NCBI RefSeq assembly: GCF_016599715.1
Contig: NZ_CP067019.1
Coordinates: forward strand, 1,984,001-2,048,000
From: Acinetobacter sp. CS-2
Lineage (GTDB): Bacteria > Pseudomonadota > Gammaproteobacteria > Pseudomonadales > Moraxellaceae
DNA: 64,000 nt
Direction of reading: 5' to 3'
Position numbers and translations under genes: made by a program. Each line of letters opens with the position of its first letter. Positions within the stretch are counted from its first letter, which is position 1. Positions 29,544 to 39,176 of this stretch are shown here, piece after piece. Under the pieces are notes generated by a model that saw nothing but the letters and a program-made list of their open reading frames with translations, did not search any database and was not told the DNA's origin.

Positions 29544-30650
29544 TTAGGCTTTTTCCTCTACCGCATCAGGAGCTAAATCGAGTACTTTCGCCAGTGCTGT
29601 CAGGAATTTAGCATTTTCCGCTTCCGTACCAATCGATACACGCAGGTGATTTGCAATACCCACAGGACGTACAATCACGCCTTCTTTTAACAAGGCATTG
29701 AACGTTTGCGCAGGATCAGCCTGTACATCGACTAAAATAAAGTTGGCACGAGAAGGTACATAGTTCAGACCCAAAGCTTTAAAACCAGCTTCCAGCTGAG
29801 CCATACCCGCCTTGTTCACTTCACGAGATTTCTCGATAAATGCTTCATCTTTCAGTGCAGCAACCGCAGCTACCATGGCAAGATGATTGACGTTAAATGG
29901 CTGACGAATACGGTTCAGGTAATCTGTTACTTCTGGCGATGCCAAGGCAAAACCAACACGCAGTGCAGCCAGACCATAACACTTAGACAAGGTACGGCTG
30001 ACAATCAGGTTTGGATACTGCTCAAGGAATTTCAGGCTGTTGAAGTTTTCCGGGAAATATTCCACATAAGCTTCGTCCAGAACAACAATGATATTTTCCG
30101 GAACTTTTTGCATGAAAGCTTCAAATTCGGCTTCTTCAAACCAGGTTCCCGTCGGGTTATTGGGATTGGCAATAAAGATCAGTTTGGTATTGTCTTTAAT
30201 TGCCGCTGCCATAGCATCCAGATCGTGAGCAAAACCTTTGGCCGGCACTTCAATCGCTTCTGCATTAATCGCTTGAGTCACCAAAGCATATACGGCAAAA
30301 GCATGCTGGCTATAAATTACCGAGTCTTTCTCTGAAACGAATGCGCGGGCAAACATTTCCAGTAAGTCGTTTGACCCATTACCTAAAGTAATACGGTCAG
30401 CAGTTACACCAAATTGTGCCTGAATCTGGTCTTTCAAGATAAAACCGCCACCATCCGGATAGCGACCAATTTCTGCCAGTTCAGCCGCCACAGCCTGTTT
30501 GACTTTTTCAGAACAGCCCAACGGATTTTCGTTTGAGGCTAATTTGACAATATCAGTAATCCCTAACTCGCGCTCAAGTTCACTAATAGGTTTACCTGGT
30601 TGATAAGGCTTTAACTTTGAGATGCCTTCATTGGCAGGGACAAACGACAT
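29544..30650 (-). CDS. hisC: Histidinol-phosphate / aromatic aminotransferase
   Basis: 368-residue fold type I PLP enzyme. The PLP lysine is in SRTLSKCYGLAALRVG, substrate and cofactor contacts in ASNENPLGCS and FIANPNNPTGTW. Sequence fits HisC, but its place between pheA and tyrA/aroA suggests its main job is transamination of aromatic keto acids or arogenate formation, as for HisC2 of Pseudomonas. 75 bases after pheA, three before tyrA/aroA. Confidence 0.92.
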   Translation of the reverse strand: MSFVPANEGISKLKPYQPGKPISELERELGITDIVKLASNENPLGCSEKVKQAVAAELAEIGRYPDGGGFILKDQIQAQFGVTADRITLGNGSNDLLEMFARAFVSEKDSVIYSQHAFAVYALVTQAINAEAIEVPAKGFAHDLDAMAAAIKDNTKLIFIANPNNPTGTWFEEAEFEAFMQKVPENIIVVLDEAYVEYFPENFNSLKFLEQYPNLIVSRTLSKCYGLAALRVGFALASPEVTDYLNRIRQPFNVNHLAMVAAVAALKDEAFIEKSREVNKAGMAQLEAGFKALGLNYVPSRANFILVDVQADPAQTFNALLKEGVIVRPVGIANHLRVSIGTEAENAKFLTALAKVLDLAPDAVEEKA

Positions 30651-30725
30651 GTTACTCTTCCGCTATTTCAAGTGATAAAAGGGATCAGCCTAAAATTAAA
30701 AAATCAAGCCGATCACCAGAATGAT

Positions 30726-31835
30726 TTATAAAACTGCGATCGGATATGAACCCAATACGCGAACTTCTTTGACCAAAGGACGAATTTCTTCAATTGCCGC
30801 TTTCACATTTTCTTGCTCGATATGGCCTTCCAGGTCAATAAAGAATACATAAGCCCATTTTTCCGGCAATGCAGGACGGGTTTCAATACTGGTTAGACTA
30901 ATATTGTGTTTGGCAAAGGGTGCCAGAATTTCCAGTAATGCACCGGCACGGTCATGTGCAGAAATCAGCAATGAAGTTTTGTCATTGCCACTTGGCGGCA
31001 CTTTTTCACGGCCAATTACCAGGAAACGGGTGGTATTTTCCGGATTATCTTCAATATTGCTGTGCAGGATTTCCAGGTCATAAATATTGGCAGCCACTTC
31101 TGACGCAATCGCTGCGGAATGCCATTCATTGCGAATACGGCGTGCCGCTTCGGCATTGGAACTTAAGGCAACACGTTCCACGCCTGGATAATGGGCATCT
31201 AACCATTTTCGGCATTGTGCCAAGGTCTGCTGATGGGCATAAATCTGTTTAATGCTGTCTTTACGGGTATTGGAGGACACCAGAAACTGGTGATGGATAC
31301 GCAGTTCCACTTCACCAATCACGTTTAAATGCGAAGATTTAAAACAGTCTAAAGTATGGTTCACCACACCTTCAGATGAGTTTTCGACCGGCACCAAACC
31401 ATAATGTGCACTGCCTGCTTCGACTTCACGGAACACTTCATCAATGGTAGGCAATGGACGGACAATAGCATCCTGACCAAAATGTTTAAGTACTGCCGAG
31501 TGGGTATAAGTGCCCACAGGCCCTAGAAATGCAATACTTTGTGGTGCTTCCAATGCCAGACATGCCGACATGATTTCACGGAATAAACGCGCCATGGTGA
31601 CATCAGACAATGGGCCTTCATTACGCTGCATAACATTACGTAAAACTTGTGCTTCACGTTCAGGACGGTAAAACAATGGATTCTCTTCAGCAGCAAATTT
31701 TGCTTTTGCGACAGCTTCAGCCAGTTTTGCTCTTTTATTGATAAGCTGTTGAATCTGTTGGTCTACAGAATCAATATCCTGACGGATTTGAGCCAGATCA
31801 AGAGAAGTCGATGTGTTTTGATCGTCGTTGATCAT
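30726..31835 (-). CDS. pheA: Chorismate mutase / prephenate dehydratase (P-protein)
   Basis: Converts chorismate via prephenate to phenylpyruvate. 369 residues from the ATG at 31835 (MINDDQNTST), preceded by AAGGG; the frame extends to 31892 without family support. Chorismate mutase AroQ helix bundle at about 15-100 (IRQDIDSVDQQIQQLINKRA), prephenate dehydratase about 105-285 (FLGPVGTYTHSAVLKHFG, VPVENSSEGVVNHTLD, TTRFLVIG) and a C-terminal ACT domain that binds phenylalanine (SLTSIETRP). First gene of the pheA-hisC-tyrA/aroA operon. Confidence 0.96.
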   Translation of the reverse strand: MINDDQNTSTSLDLAQIRQDIDSVDQQIQQLINKRAKLAEAVAKAKFAAEENPLFYRPEREAQVLRNVMQRNEGPLSDVTMARLFREIMSACLALEAPQSIAFLGPVGTYTHSAVLKHFGQDAIVRPLPTIDEVFREVEAGSAHYGLVPVENSSEGVVNHTLDCFKSSHLNVIGEVELRIHHQFLVSSNTRKDSIKQIYAHQQTLAQCRKWLDAHYPGVERVALSSNAEAARRIRNEWHSAAIASEVAANIYDLEILHSNIEDNPENTTRFLVIGREKVPPSGNDKTSLLISAHDRAGALLEILAPFAKHNISLTSIETRPALPEKWAYVFFIDLEGHIEQENVKAAIEEIRPLVKEVRVLGSYPIAVL

Positions 31836-31892
31836 TGTTATGTTGCCCTTCAAAAACGTTATGCAAACAGTATAACAATAGTTAGCTTTCAA

Positions 31893-32593
31893 ATGTTACG
31901 CAATAAGACTTTGATTGATTCAGTCTTAAAAACATACAGTTGATTTAATCAGCAATTTTATTGCTGATGTTTTTGCCCTGAGTATTTTAAATTGCTGAGC
32001 TTTTGCCAATTCGCTAAAAAAGACACCACGGCTATACATCTGTAATTCAGCAATCCGGCTCGCAATTTTATGTCATTTCATTGAATAAATTTATTGCTAT
32101 TTGCAAATAAGCTCATCGTTAAAAACGCTTAATACTGAATTATTTTTAGTCATTTTTCTTGTTTTAAAAGATTCGATTAAGCGATTCTGGTCGAGTATCT
32201 TCAAGTTCTGCAAGCAACAGTGATCAGTATTGTAGATAAACACATTCAGGAGCCGCTTCAAACCTGGATAGCCACGATAGCTTTTCATCTTGCAATGAAT
32301 AACATCACAAAACGCAATCACGCCCATCTGACCGCATACAAAGTCAAAAAATCCACAGCCATTTTGAAATAATTAATAAAATCAATCATCGGAAAAATTT
32401 TGCATGCTGACCATTTGACACATGTAGAAACAAAAGTTTTTAGTTTAATTTTTTAATATTTACAAATACTTGAAAATACTCATCTAGGTTAATTACAGAT
32501 ATTCTACAGATGCAAGAGTCCTTTACCAAACTCCATCACAAAAGTTTAATGTTTAATTTATAGTCTGTGAACAAAGCAATTCGGAGAAAAATA
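31893..32593. other. Gene-poor interval between pheA and the PfpI gene
   Basis: About 700 AT-rich bases. A short hairpin ATCAGCAA/TTGCTGAT (31948-31955, 31961-31968) is followed by T residues on the plus strand. A 76-codon minus frame at 32097-32327 has Cys-rich, coding-like content but no ribosome site or recognised homologue. Otherwise nothing assignable. Confidence 0.5.
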
Positions 32594-33112
32594 ATGTCCA
32601 AAAGAATCGCCGTGCTAGTGACTCATGATTTTGAAGATGTCGAATATTCAGAACCTGTGCAAGCGTTTCGTGCTGCACGGCATAGTATTTTAAATATTGA
32701 AAACAAAGCAGGCAATATTGTCTATGGTCATAAGCGAAAATCAGCCGTCACCATTGACCAAAGTATAGATGATGTGACCGTGCATGATTTTGATGCTTTG
32801 CTCATTCCTGGCGGTTATTCTCCAGACCGGCTCCGTGGCGATGACCGCTTCGTGGATTTTGTACGTAAATTTGCCCATGCAGAAAAACCCATTTTGAGCA
32901 TTTGTTATGGTCCGCAGTTACTGATTACAGCCAAAGTCGTCAAAGGCCGCTTAATGACTACCATTAAAACGGTTGCCAAGGATCTGATTAATGCCGGCGC
33001 AGTCTATTATGATGTCGCTGTGGTCAACGATAATAATCTGTATATCTCATCACGCTCTCCTGATGATTTACCTGCGTTTATAGAAGAAAGCTTAATGGTT
33101 TTGAATCAATAA
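32594..33112 (+). CDS. PfpI/DJ-1 family protein (YhbO-like) with altered active site
   Basis: 172 residues from the ATG at 32594, which has an ideal GGAG nine bases before it. The sequence follows E. coli YhbO, a protein deglycase/stress protein: VTHDFEDVEYSEP, VTIDQSIDDV, LLIPGGYSPDRLRGD, ISSRSPDDLPAF. The nucleophile Cys104 is in SICYGPQLL; most PfpI members have Cys-His-Gly there, so the catalytic His is replaced by Tyr. Deglycase or protease activity is therefore uncertain. Single gene. Confidence 0.9.
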   Translation: MSKRIAVLVTHDFEDVEYSEPVQAFRAARHSILNIENKAGNIVYGHKRKSAVTIDQSIDDVTVHDFDALLIPGGYSPDRLRGDDRFVDFVRKFAHAEKPILSICYGPQLLITAKVVKGRLMTTIKTVAKDLINAGAVYYDVAVVNDNNLYISSRSPDDLPAFIEESLMVLNQ

Positions 33113-33156
33113 AAAGCACCCTGCAAAGTCAGATCTAGTGTCCAGCTTTTAGGGTG
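33111..33156 (-). terminator. Weak terminator between the PfpI and acyl-CoA dehydrogenase genes
   Basis: Distant arms GCACCCT/AGGGTGC enclose a long loop; on the minus strand the hairpin is followed by TTTTTATT. It probably serves the acyl-CoA dehydrogenase transcript. Confidence 0.5.
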
Positions 33157-33203
33157 CCATTCTATTTATTTAACTATTTTTATTGCAGCATCTTATTCAT
33201 GAA

Positions 33204-34346
33204 TTAACGCCCCAATAAGCTACGCGCTACAATCTCTTTCATAATTTCATTGGTTCCGCCGTAAATTCGCTGAATACGGGCATCTACAAAGAAACGTGAA
33301 ATTGGATATTCTGTCATATAGCCATAGCCACCAAACAGCTGTAACAGCTTATCCGCTATTTTCATCTGCATGTCGGTTGCGAAACTTTTTAAAGCTGCTG
33401 CCGTTTCCACATCCAGTTTACCCTGCATATATAACTCAACGTTCTGGTTATAAAAAGCAGCAGTCGCCTGTTCCTCAATTTTCGCCTGAGCCAAAACAAA
33501 ACGGGTATTCTGGAACTGGCTAATTGGCTGACCAAAGGCTTGTCGTTCTTTGACATAAGCAATGGTGACATCAATTGAACCACGAATAGCACCAATGGCT
33601 GTTGCAGCAATCGCGGTGCGCTCACGTGGTAATTCCTGCATTAAATAGGCAAAACCTTGTCCTGGCTGACCCAGCAGCTGATCTTTAGGCACCTTGATAT
33701 TATCGAAGAACAGTTCAGAAGTATCTTGTGAATGCAAACCAATCTTGTTGAGGTTGGTGCCCTTTTTAAAGCCTTCCAGGTGTGTATCTAAAAGCAATAA
33801 CGACACGCCTTTTGCACGGGCTTGCGGATCAGTTTTTGCTGCCAAAACCACCAGGTCAGCATGTTGACCATTCGAGATAAAAGTTTTGGAACCATTGAGC
33901 AGATAGTGATCTCCCTGCAGGATGGCATTGGTGCGCATCGCCTGCAAGTCTGAACCGGCACCAGGCTCCGTCATGCCAATCGCCCCTACCACTTCACCCG
34001 TCACCATTTTGGGTAACCAGTACTGCTTTTGTTCTTCTGTCCCAATATGCAAAATATAAGGTGCTGCTATTTCAGAGTGGCAGGAAATACCGGTGGATAG
34101 TGCACTAAATCCGGCACGTGCAGATTCTTCTACCAGCATCAGTGAATAATGGGTTGGCACGCCATAACCGCCATATTCTTCAGGAACATCCACGCACAGG
34201 AAACCGTTCTCACCCAGCAAGTTCCAGACTGAACGCGGCATAATGCCTTCCTGTTCCCATTGTTCATAATGTGGAGCAATATGCTCATTCATAAAGCGTT
34301 TGAAATTGTCGCGGAATAATTCTAAATCAGCATCATAAGCCAACAT
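33204..34346 (-). CDS. Acyl-CoA dehydrogenase
   Basis: A 380-residue FAD flavoenzyme of the general acyl-CoA dehydrogenase type that introduces the alpha-beta double bond in fatty acid oxidation. Signatures: GAIGMTEPGAGSDLQAM (flavin contact), KTFISNGQHADLVVLAAKTD, RQAFGQPISQFQ, and GGYGYMTEYPISRFFVDARIQRIYGGTNEIMKEIV at the C-terminus. The expected catalytic glutamate is in IYGGTNE. Chain-length preference cannot be read from sequence. No beta-oxidation partners adjoin it. Confidence 0.94.
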   Translation of the reverse strand: MLAYDADLELFRDNFKRFMNEHIAPHYEQWEQEGIMPRSVWNLLGENGFLCVDVPEEYGGYGVPTHYSLMLVEESARAGFSALSTGISCHSEIAAPYILHIGTEEQKQYWLPKMVTGEVVGAIGMTEPGAGSDLQAMRTNAILQGDHYLLNGSKTFISNGQHADLVVLAAKTDPQARAKGVSLLLLDTHLEGFKKGTNLNKIGLHSQDTSELFFDNIKVPKDQLLGQPGQGFAYLMQELPRERTAIAATAIGAIRGSIDVTIAYVKERQAFGQPISQFQNTRFVLAQAKIEEQATAAFYNQNVELYMQGKLDVETAAALKSFATDMQMKIADKLLQLFGGYGYMTEYPISRFFVDARIQRIYGGTNEIMKEIVARSLLGR

Positions 34347-34457
34347 ACGGCATCCTTATATTGAGTTGTTGTAGTTCTGTCCCTTTCTCATGCTATCCAC
34401 TTTATAGATATCTGTCATGTCGTATAGGCTTTATATTTTATGACCTTAGGGTCAATA

Positions 34458-34483
34458 AAAAAGGAAGCCGTAACTTCCTTTTT
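34458..34483. terminator. Terminator after dctA
   Basis: A 10 bp perfect stem AAAAAGGAAG/CTTCCTTTTT (34458-34467, 34474-34483), 14 bases after the dctA stop. Confidence 0.85.
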
Positions 34484-34496
34484 AAATCTGCATCGA

Positions 34497-35843
34497 TTAA
34501 GCGTGTGTTTGAGCCGCTTCTTCCTGCATTTTTTGGTCAACCATTTCAGGATTGTTTAATGCCTCATTTAATTTAACTGTATCTAATTGACCGACCCATT
34601 TTGCAACGACAATCGTTGCCAATGAGTTACCCACAAGATTCGTCAAGGCACGTGCTTCTGACATGAAACGGTCAATACCCAGAATCAATGCCAGACCTGC
34701 GACAGGGATATTTCCTACAGCAGACAATGTTGCCGCCATGACAATAAAACCAGAACCTGTTACACCTGCCGCACCTTTAGAAGATATCAACAACACCGCT
34801 AAAAGTGTAATTTCATGTGCTAAATCAAGCTGAGTATTAGTTGCCTGTGCAATGAAGATTGCAGCCATGGTTAAATAGATTGAAGTACCATCTAGGTTAA
34901 ATGAATAACCGGTAGGAATCACCAGACCCACAACTGACTTTTCACACCCGACAATTTCCAGTTTTTTCAACATGCGTGGAAGTACGGATTCAGAAGATGA
35001 TGTCCCCAGGACAATCAAGAGTTCTTCACGAATCATACGAATCAATTTCAGGATACTAAAACCACTGAAACGCGCAATACTACCCAATACAATGAAGATA
35101 AACAGCAAACAGGTAATATAGAAACAGATGATGAGTTGAGCTAACTGAGCAAGTGAACCAATACCATATTTACCAATCGTAAATGCCATCGCACCGAACG
35201 CACCGATCGGTGCAAGTTTCATGATCATGTTTACGATATTGAAGAATACATGCGAAATTTGATCGATGAATTTAAGGACCGGTTTACCTGCATCGCCCAA
35301 TTTATGTAACGCAAAACCAAACAGCAATGCAAATAAAAGGACTTGAAGAATTTCACCTTCGGCAAAGGCACCCACCACCGTATTCGGGATGATGTTCATA
35401 AAGAAATCAACGGTCGATTGTGAAGCACCGGATTCCACATACTTGGCGATACCTGAAGTATCTAAAGATGCAGGATCAATGTTCATCCCTACACCCGGTT
35501 TTGCAATATTGATCACCAGCAAACCGATAATTAATGCTAGTGTTGAGACAACCTCAAAATAAAGCAGCGCGATACCACCTGTTTTACCCACAGATTTCAT
35601 GCTTTCCATACCTGCGATACCGCTAACCACAGTACAGAAAATCACCGGTGCAATAATCATTTTGATGAGCTTAATGAAGGCATCACCTAATGGTTTTAAT
35701 TGCTCGCCCAAGCCTGGAACACTTTGCTTAACGCCGTCAACGATTACAGATGAACTTGGGTAAAAATGCCCAACAATCACACCTAAAATGATGGCAACAA
35801 TCACTTGAAAATACAGTGACTTATAAATTGGTTTCTTAGCCAT
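34497..35843 (-). CDS. dctA: C4-dicarboxylate transporter DctA
   Basis: 448 residues, inner membrane, importing succinate, fumarate and malate with protons or sodium (DAACS family). Motifs match E. coli DctA nearly throughout: [57 protein letters not shown], the serine-rich hairpin [25 protein letters not shown] and [18 protein letters not shown]. Monocistronic. The 430-base AT-rich region upstream to 36272 should hold its promoter and that of the divergent ybiB; I could not fix a site. Confidence 0.97.
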   Translation of the reverse strand: MAKKPIYKSLYFQVIVAIILGVIVGHFYPSSSVIVDGVKQSVPGLGEQLKPLGDAFIKLIKMIIAPVIFCTVVSGIAGMESMKSVGKTGGIALLYFEVVSTLALIIGLLVINIAKPGVGMNIDPASLDTSGIAKYVESGASQSTVDFFMNIIPNTVVGAFAEGEILQVLLFALLFGFALHKLGDAGKPVLKFIDQISHVFFNIVNMIMKLAPIGAFGAMAFTIGKYGIGSLAQLAQLIICFYITCLLFIFIVLGSIARFSGFSILKLIRMIREELLIVLGTSSSESVLPRMLKKLEIVGCEKSVVGLVIPTGYSFNLDGTSIYLTMAAIFIAQATNTQLDLAHEITLLAVLLISSKGAAGVTGSGFIVMAATLSAVGNIPVAGLALILGIDRFMSEARALTNLVGNSLATIVVAKWVGQLDTVKLNEALNNPEMVDQKMQEEAAQTHA

Positions 35844-36272
35844 AACATTACTTCTTTAGATATTTCAGACTAGAAATATTCAGTTTTGCCTATTCTTACG
35901 AATACACAGCCTTTAATCCTTTTGTATTCATCACAAAAGAACATACAAAAAGTATTGAGTAAGCTCAAATACTGGGATATAAAAAAAATCATAAACTTAT
36001 CATCATGAATGAATTGAATTTATAAAAAATCCACCTATTCGGTCACACATGCTGATAAGCAAATCTACATAATTTTACCTAATGTTAAATTTTACCTAAT
36101 TTTTATTTATTGATGCGGTCTATATTGTTAAGTTTGTTTAAAATACCATCGCTACTCATTAGACATTAGTCGAAATAACTAAAGTTACTTTTATTTAAAT
36201 TAGGCTGAAATATTTACCTTATCTTTATAAACTATTATCCATCCTATTTTCCTTTGCCAAGAAATACTCCTT

Positions 36273-37277
36273 ATGCAAACCAAAAGAAATATCTACAAAG
36301 ATGCTGAACATCCTTTCGCACAATATGTCCGTATTATAGGCAAAGGAAAAAACGGTGCCCGTTCGCTGACTTTTGACGAAGCCTATCAGGCATTCAGCAT
36401 GATCCTGAAAAATAAGGTTTTGGATGTTCAACTGGGGGCTTTCCTCATGCTACTGCGTGTTAAAGAAGAGTCTGTCGATGAGCTGGCCGGTTTTGTACAA
36501 GCCACCCGTGATCAGCTCAGTTTTAAAGCTTTAGATGTGGATCTGGACTGGTCATCTTATGCTGGCAAACGCAAACATTATCCCTGGTTCTTATTGGCAG
36601 CGCTGACCCTGGCACAACACGGCTATAAAGTCGTGATGCATGGCGCATCTGGACATACCATTAATCGCCTTTATACCGAACAGGTTCTGGAATATCTGGG
36701 TTATCCAATTTGCCAGAATGACAGCGAGGTGGAACAGCAGTTACAGCAACGCAATTTTGCTTATATGCCCTTAGCAGCGATTTCACCTATTTTGAGCGAT
36801 CTAATTTCTTTACGTAATGTGATGGGCTTGCGCTCACCTATTCATACTTTAGCCCGTTTAATTAATCCTTTTAATGCCAAAGCTACAGTGCAGGCTATTT
36901 TCCATCCGGCTTATCGTACTTCACACCAGCAGGCGGCATTTAAACTGGGCTATCAAAATAGTGCAGTGATTAAAGGCGAAGGTGGTGAATTTGAACGGAA
37001 TCCGGATGCTAAAACCTTAATCTGTGGGATTAAAAATGGCGAGCTGTACGAACATGAATTACCGAAATTAACTGAAAACCGTAGTCCTGTTGAAGAAGAA
37101 CTGGATTTAGCAGTTTTTAAAGCGGTTTGGGAAGGCAAGCAAGATCATGAATATGGCGAAATTGCTGTCACTGAAACCATGGCAATTGCTTTATACACGA
37201 TGGGAGCTTGTGCTTCTTATGAAGAGGCGATATTAAAAGCAAAAGAGCTATGGCTAAATCGTAAGTCTAAAATCTAA
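36273..37277 (+). CDS. ybiB: TrpD2/YbiB-type glycosyltransferase-fold DNA-binding protein
   Basis: 334 residues of the anthranilate phosphoribosyltransferase fold, but of the TrpD2 (YbiB) branch that lacks the catalytic residues and in E. coli binds nucleic acid and is LexA-regulated. KIIGKGKNGARSLT-like start (VRIIGKGKNGARSL), GVLMA-type LGAFLMLLRVKEES, VMHGASGHTINRLYTE and KGEGGEFERNPDA replace the PRPP-binding GTGGD of true TrpD. No visible LexA box was confirmed. It does not sit with trp genes, supporting a non-biosynthetic role. Confidence 0.88.
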   Translation: MQTKRNIYKDAEHPFAQYVRIIGKGKNGARSLTFDEAYQAFSMILKNKVLDVQLGAFLMLLRVKEESVDELAGFVQATRDQLSFKALDVDLDWSSYAGKRKHYPWFLLAALTLAQHGYKVVMHGASGHTINRLYTEQVLEYLGYPICQNDSEVEQQLQQRNFAYMPLAAISPILSDLISLRNVMGLRSPIHTLARLINPFNAKATVQAIFHPAYRTSHQQAAFKLGYQNSAVIKGEGGEFERNPDAKTLICGIKNGELYEHELPKLTENRSPVEEELDLAVFKAVWEGKQDHEYGEIAVTETMAIALYTMGACASYEEAILKAKELWLNRKSKI

Positions 37278-37289
37278 TTTGATGCAGAG

Positions 37290-37480
37290 TATTGGATACG
37301 TGACAAAGCCATTCGCAACTGTTCGAGGCAGGACTTCATTTGATAAAAATGGTTCTGCGAAACATTCATCCCATGACACTATTAATCGAGTTTTGCGAAT
37401 GGCAATGCCTTTGGTTACTTTGGGCTTATCCAAAGTAACAGAATGAGCTTCTATAAATTGAGGTTTATCGGGAAGATACA
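37290..37480. repeat. Candidate dispersed repeat with a 10 bp hairpin
   Basis: The stretch after ybiB contains a perfect inverted repeat GTTACTTTGG/CCAAAGTAAC (37414-37423, 37430-37439). A 75-codon frame crosses it on the minus strand. From its composition and my memory of similar short hypothetical ORFs in Acinetobacter, I suspect an intergenic repeat copied around the genome, not a gene. Confidence 0.35.
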
Positions 37481-37507
37481 ATCGCGCCTTTCAAAAAATT
37501 AAAATAT

Positions 37508-37533
37508 AAAAAAGACACCGCAGTGTCTTTTTT
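37508..37533. terminator. Bidirectional terminator between ybiB and the nadK-yeaC unit
   Basis: An 11 bp stem AAAAAAGACAC/GTGTCTTTTTT with loop CGCA between converging genes. Confidence 0.88.
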
Positions 37534-37548
37534 ATTACAAATAAATAT

Positions 37549-37824
37549 TTAAACAAAACGAATCGGCTTGAATTCTTCGTCTTGCTGCGGGTCATGTGAA
37601 TCGCAGTGTTCATCTTCTTCTTTGGTACCGCGGTCAATATAGCCACTGCGTTCAGTCTCAGGTAAATTTTTTATTTCCCAAGCATAAACCGATTGCATAC
37701 AGATTTGACGCTGCTCTTGAGTAAGTGCTACGCCATTCGGCCATTTACCAATTTCCACTGCTGTCTTTAAACGCGCAACAATTTCAGGATCGAGTACGGC
37801 CAGCATTTGTTCAATATTCATCAT
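37549..37824 (-). CDS. yeaC: YeaC-like DUF1315 family protein
   Basis: 91 residues; the first half (MNIEQMLAVLDPEIVARLK, AVEIGKWPNGVALTQEQRQ) matches E. coli YeaC; the tail is acidic and Cys/His-containing (DEHCDSHDPQQDEE). Function unknown. Its ATG directly abuts the nadK stop codon, so it is translationally coupled to NAD kinase. Confidence 0.85.
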   Translation of the reverse strand: MMNIEQMLAVLDPEIVARLKTAVEIGKWPNGVALTQEQRQICMQSVYAWEIKNLPETERSGYIDRGTKEEDEHCDSHDPQQDEEFKPIRFV

Positions 37825-38730
37825 TTAATCCTGCTGTTGTAAAGAGTCAAAATCTTGGTTCCAGCCCAGCTTGGTACGACAAGCAATATAAAAATCATAA
37901 CCGGGTGGATGAAGTAAATTCAATTTAAATGGATGTTTGCGGATATGCAAACTATCCCCGACACTGAGTGAAACGCTGTGTTGACCATCGGCACTGACCA
38001 TCGGTAAAACACGGTTTTCACGAATGATAATCTTAATTTCACTATGTCCACCGACCACAATCGGGCGTGAAGACAAAGTATGCGGGTGCATCGGCACCAA
38101 AGAGATGGCATCCATACTCGGATGGACAATCGGTCCACCACCAGAAAGTGCATAAGCGGTAGAGCCGGTAGGCGTCGAAACAATCAAACCGTCACTATGC
38201 TGACGATAGACATATTGACCGTCAATATTCAGTTCAAAGTCAATCATATGAACCGACTTGCCGGAATGTAAAACCACATCATTCAAGGCAATCGCATCAT
38301 AAATGCTTTCACCTTTGGAGCGGATTTCCATTTCCAGCAAGAAACGGCGGTCGAGCTGAAATTCGCCTTTAAGCACCTGATCCAGCTTAAAAATAACCTC
38401 AGTCGGCTTGATATCGGTTAAAAAGCCCAAACGCCCACGGTTGACCCCAATGACAGGGGTATTATGTCTGACCAGGGCTCGTGCGGCATGCAGCAAAGAA
38501 CCGTCACCACCGACCACAATGACCAAATCCACCACTTCACCCAGTAAACTGCGGCTTACCGTTTGCGTATTGCTATAAGGGACGAGGGCTGCTGTTTCCG
38601 AATCAAAAACAGGATGTAAACCCAAACTTAAAAGATGGTCATGAATAAGACTTAAAGTTTCCACGACGGAGGATTTATCTGGACGTCCTATTAGTCCAAT
38701 GTTACGAAAAGTTTTATGTGAAATTTGCAC
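37825..38730 (-). CDS. nadK: NAD kinase
   Basis: 301 residues; makes NADP from NAD with ATP in the cytosol. The GGDGS motif (VVGGDGSLLHAAR) and the NE/D binding segment (ALNDVVLHSGK) with STPTGSTAYALSGGGPI are present, and the length fits the family. First gene of a two-gene unit with yeaC. The 38731-39176 gap behind its start contains only AT-rich leader for mrcB on the other strand. Confidence 0.97.
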   Translation of the reverse strand: MQISHKTFRNIGLIGRPDKSSVVETLSLIHDHLLSLGLHPVFDSETAALVPYSNTQTVSRSLLGEVVDLVIVVGGDGSLLHAARALVRHNTPVIGVNRGRLGFLTDIKPTEVIFKLDQVLKGEFQLDRRFLLEMEIRSKGESIYDAIALNDVVLHSGKSVHMIDFELNIDGQYVYRQHSDGLIVSTPTGSTAYALSGGGPIVHPSMDAISLVPMHPHTLSSRPIVVGGHSEIKIIIRENRVLPMVSADGQHSVSLSVGDSLHIRKHPFKLNLLHPPGYDFYIACRTKLGWNQDFDSLQQQD

Positions 38731-39176
38731 CTAGGTCATCGCTCCGCTACGATTCCTGCCTATCATAGCATTAACCCTGTTCATTTTAAAAAGCTTTAAG
38801 TTCAGATTGCATTGACCATCCAGTGATTTCAAAAACTAAACCTGATTTTAGCCAGTAATTCAGATCTGTTCGCCTTGCATGAACTTAAAGCCATAATCAA
38901 CCTGATTTTTTATGCTAAAAGCCACCCGGTTTACAAAATTGCTTTAAGTAGAATAACTCAGAGGTATAGTGCTGTTCACTTGCTTTAATATGAACATATT
39001 TATTTGCAAATACGGTTTGAATACTAAAAATAATATCTTTTATAAAATCAAAGACTCATTACAAATATTTTGTGCGGTTTATTGTTATATTTTCTCTTCA
39101 TTCACAGATTAATTATTGCAAAAAAATGAAAAGCTTCGCATGATTAGCACAATTTATTTGGATCTTATAATCATTG

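Noticed and set aside
32097..32327. 76-codon minus-strand frame in the gap after pheA
   Set aside because: Cys-rich and coding-like, but no ribosome site, no recognised homologue and an AT-rich setting. Could be a remnant; not strong enough to call.
37254..37481. 75-codon minus-strand frame after ybiB
   Set aside because: Overlaps the ybiB end and a hairpin; more likely a translated repeat than a gene.
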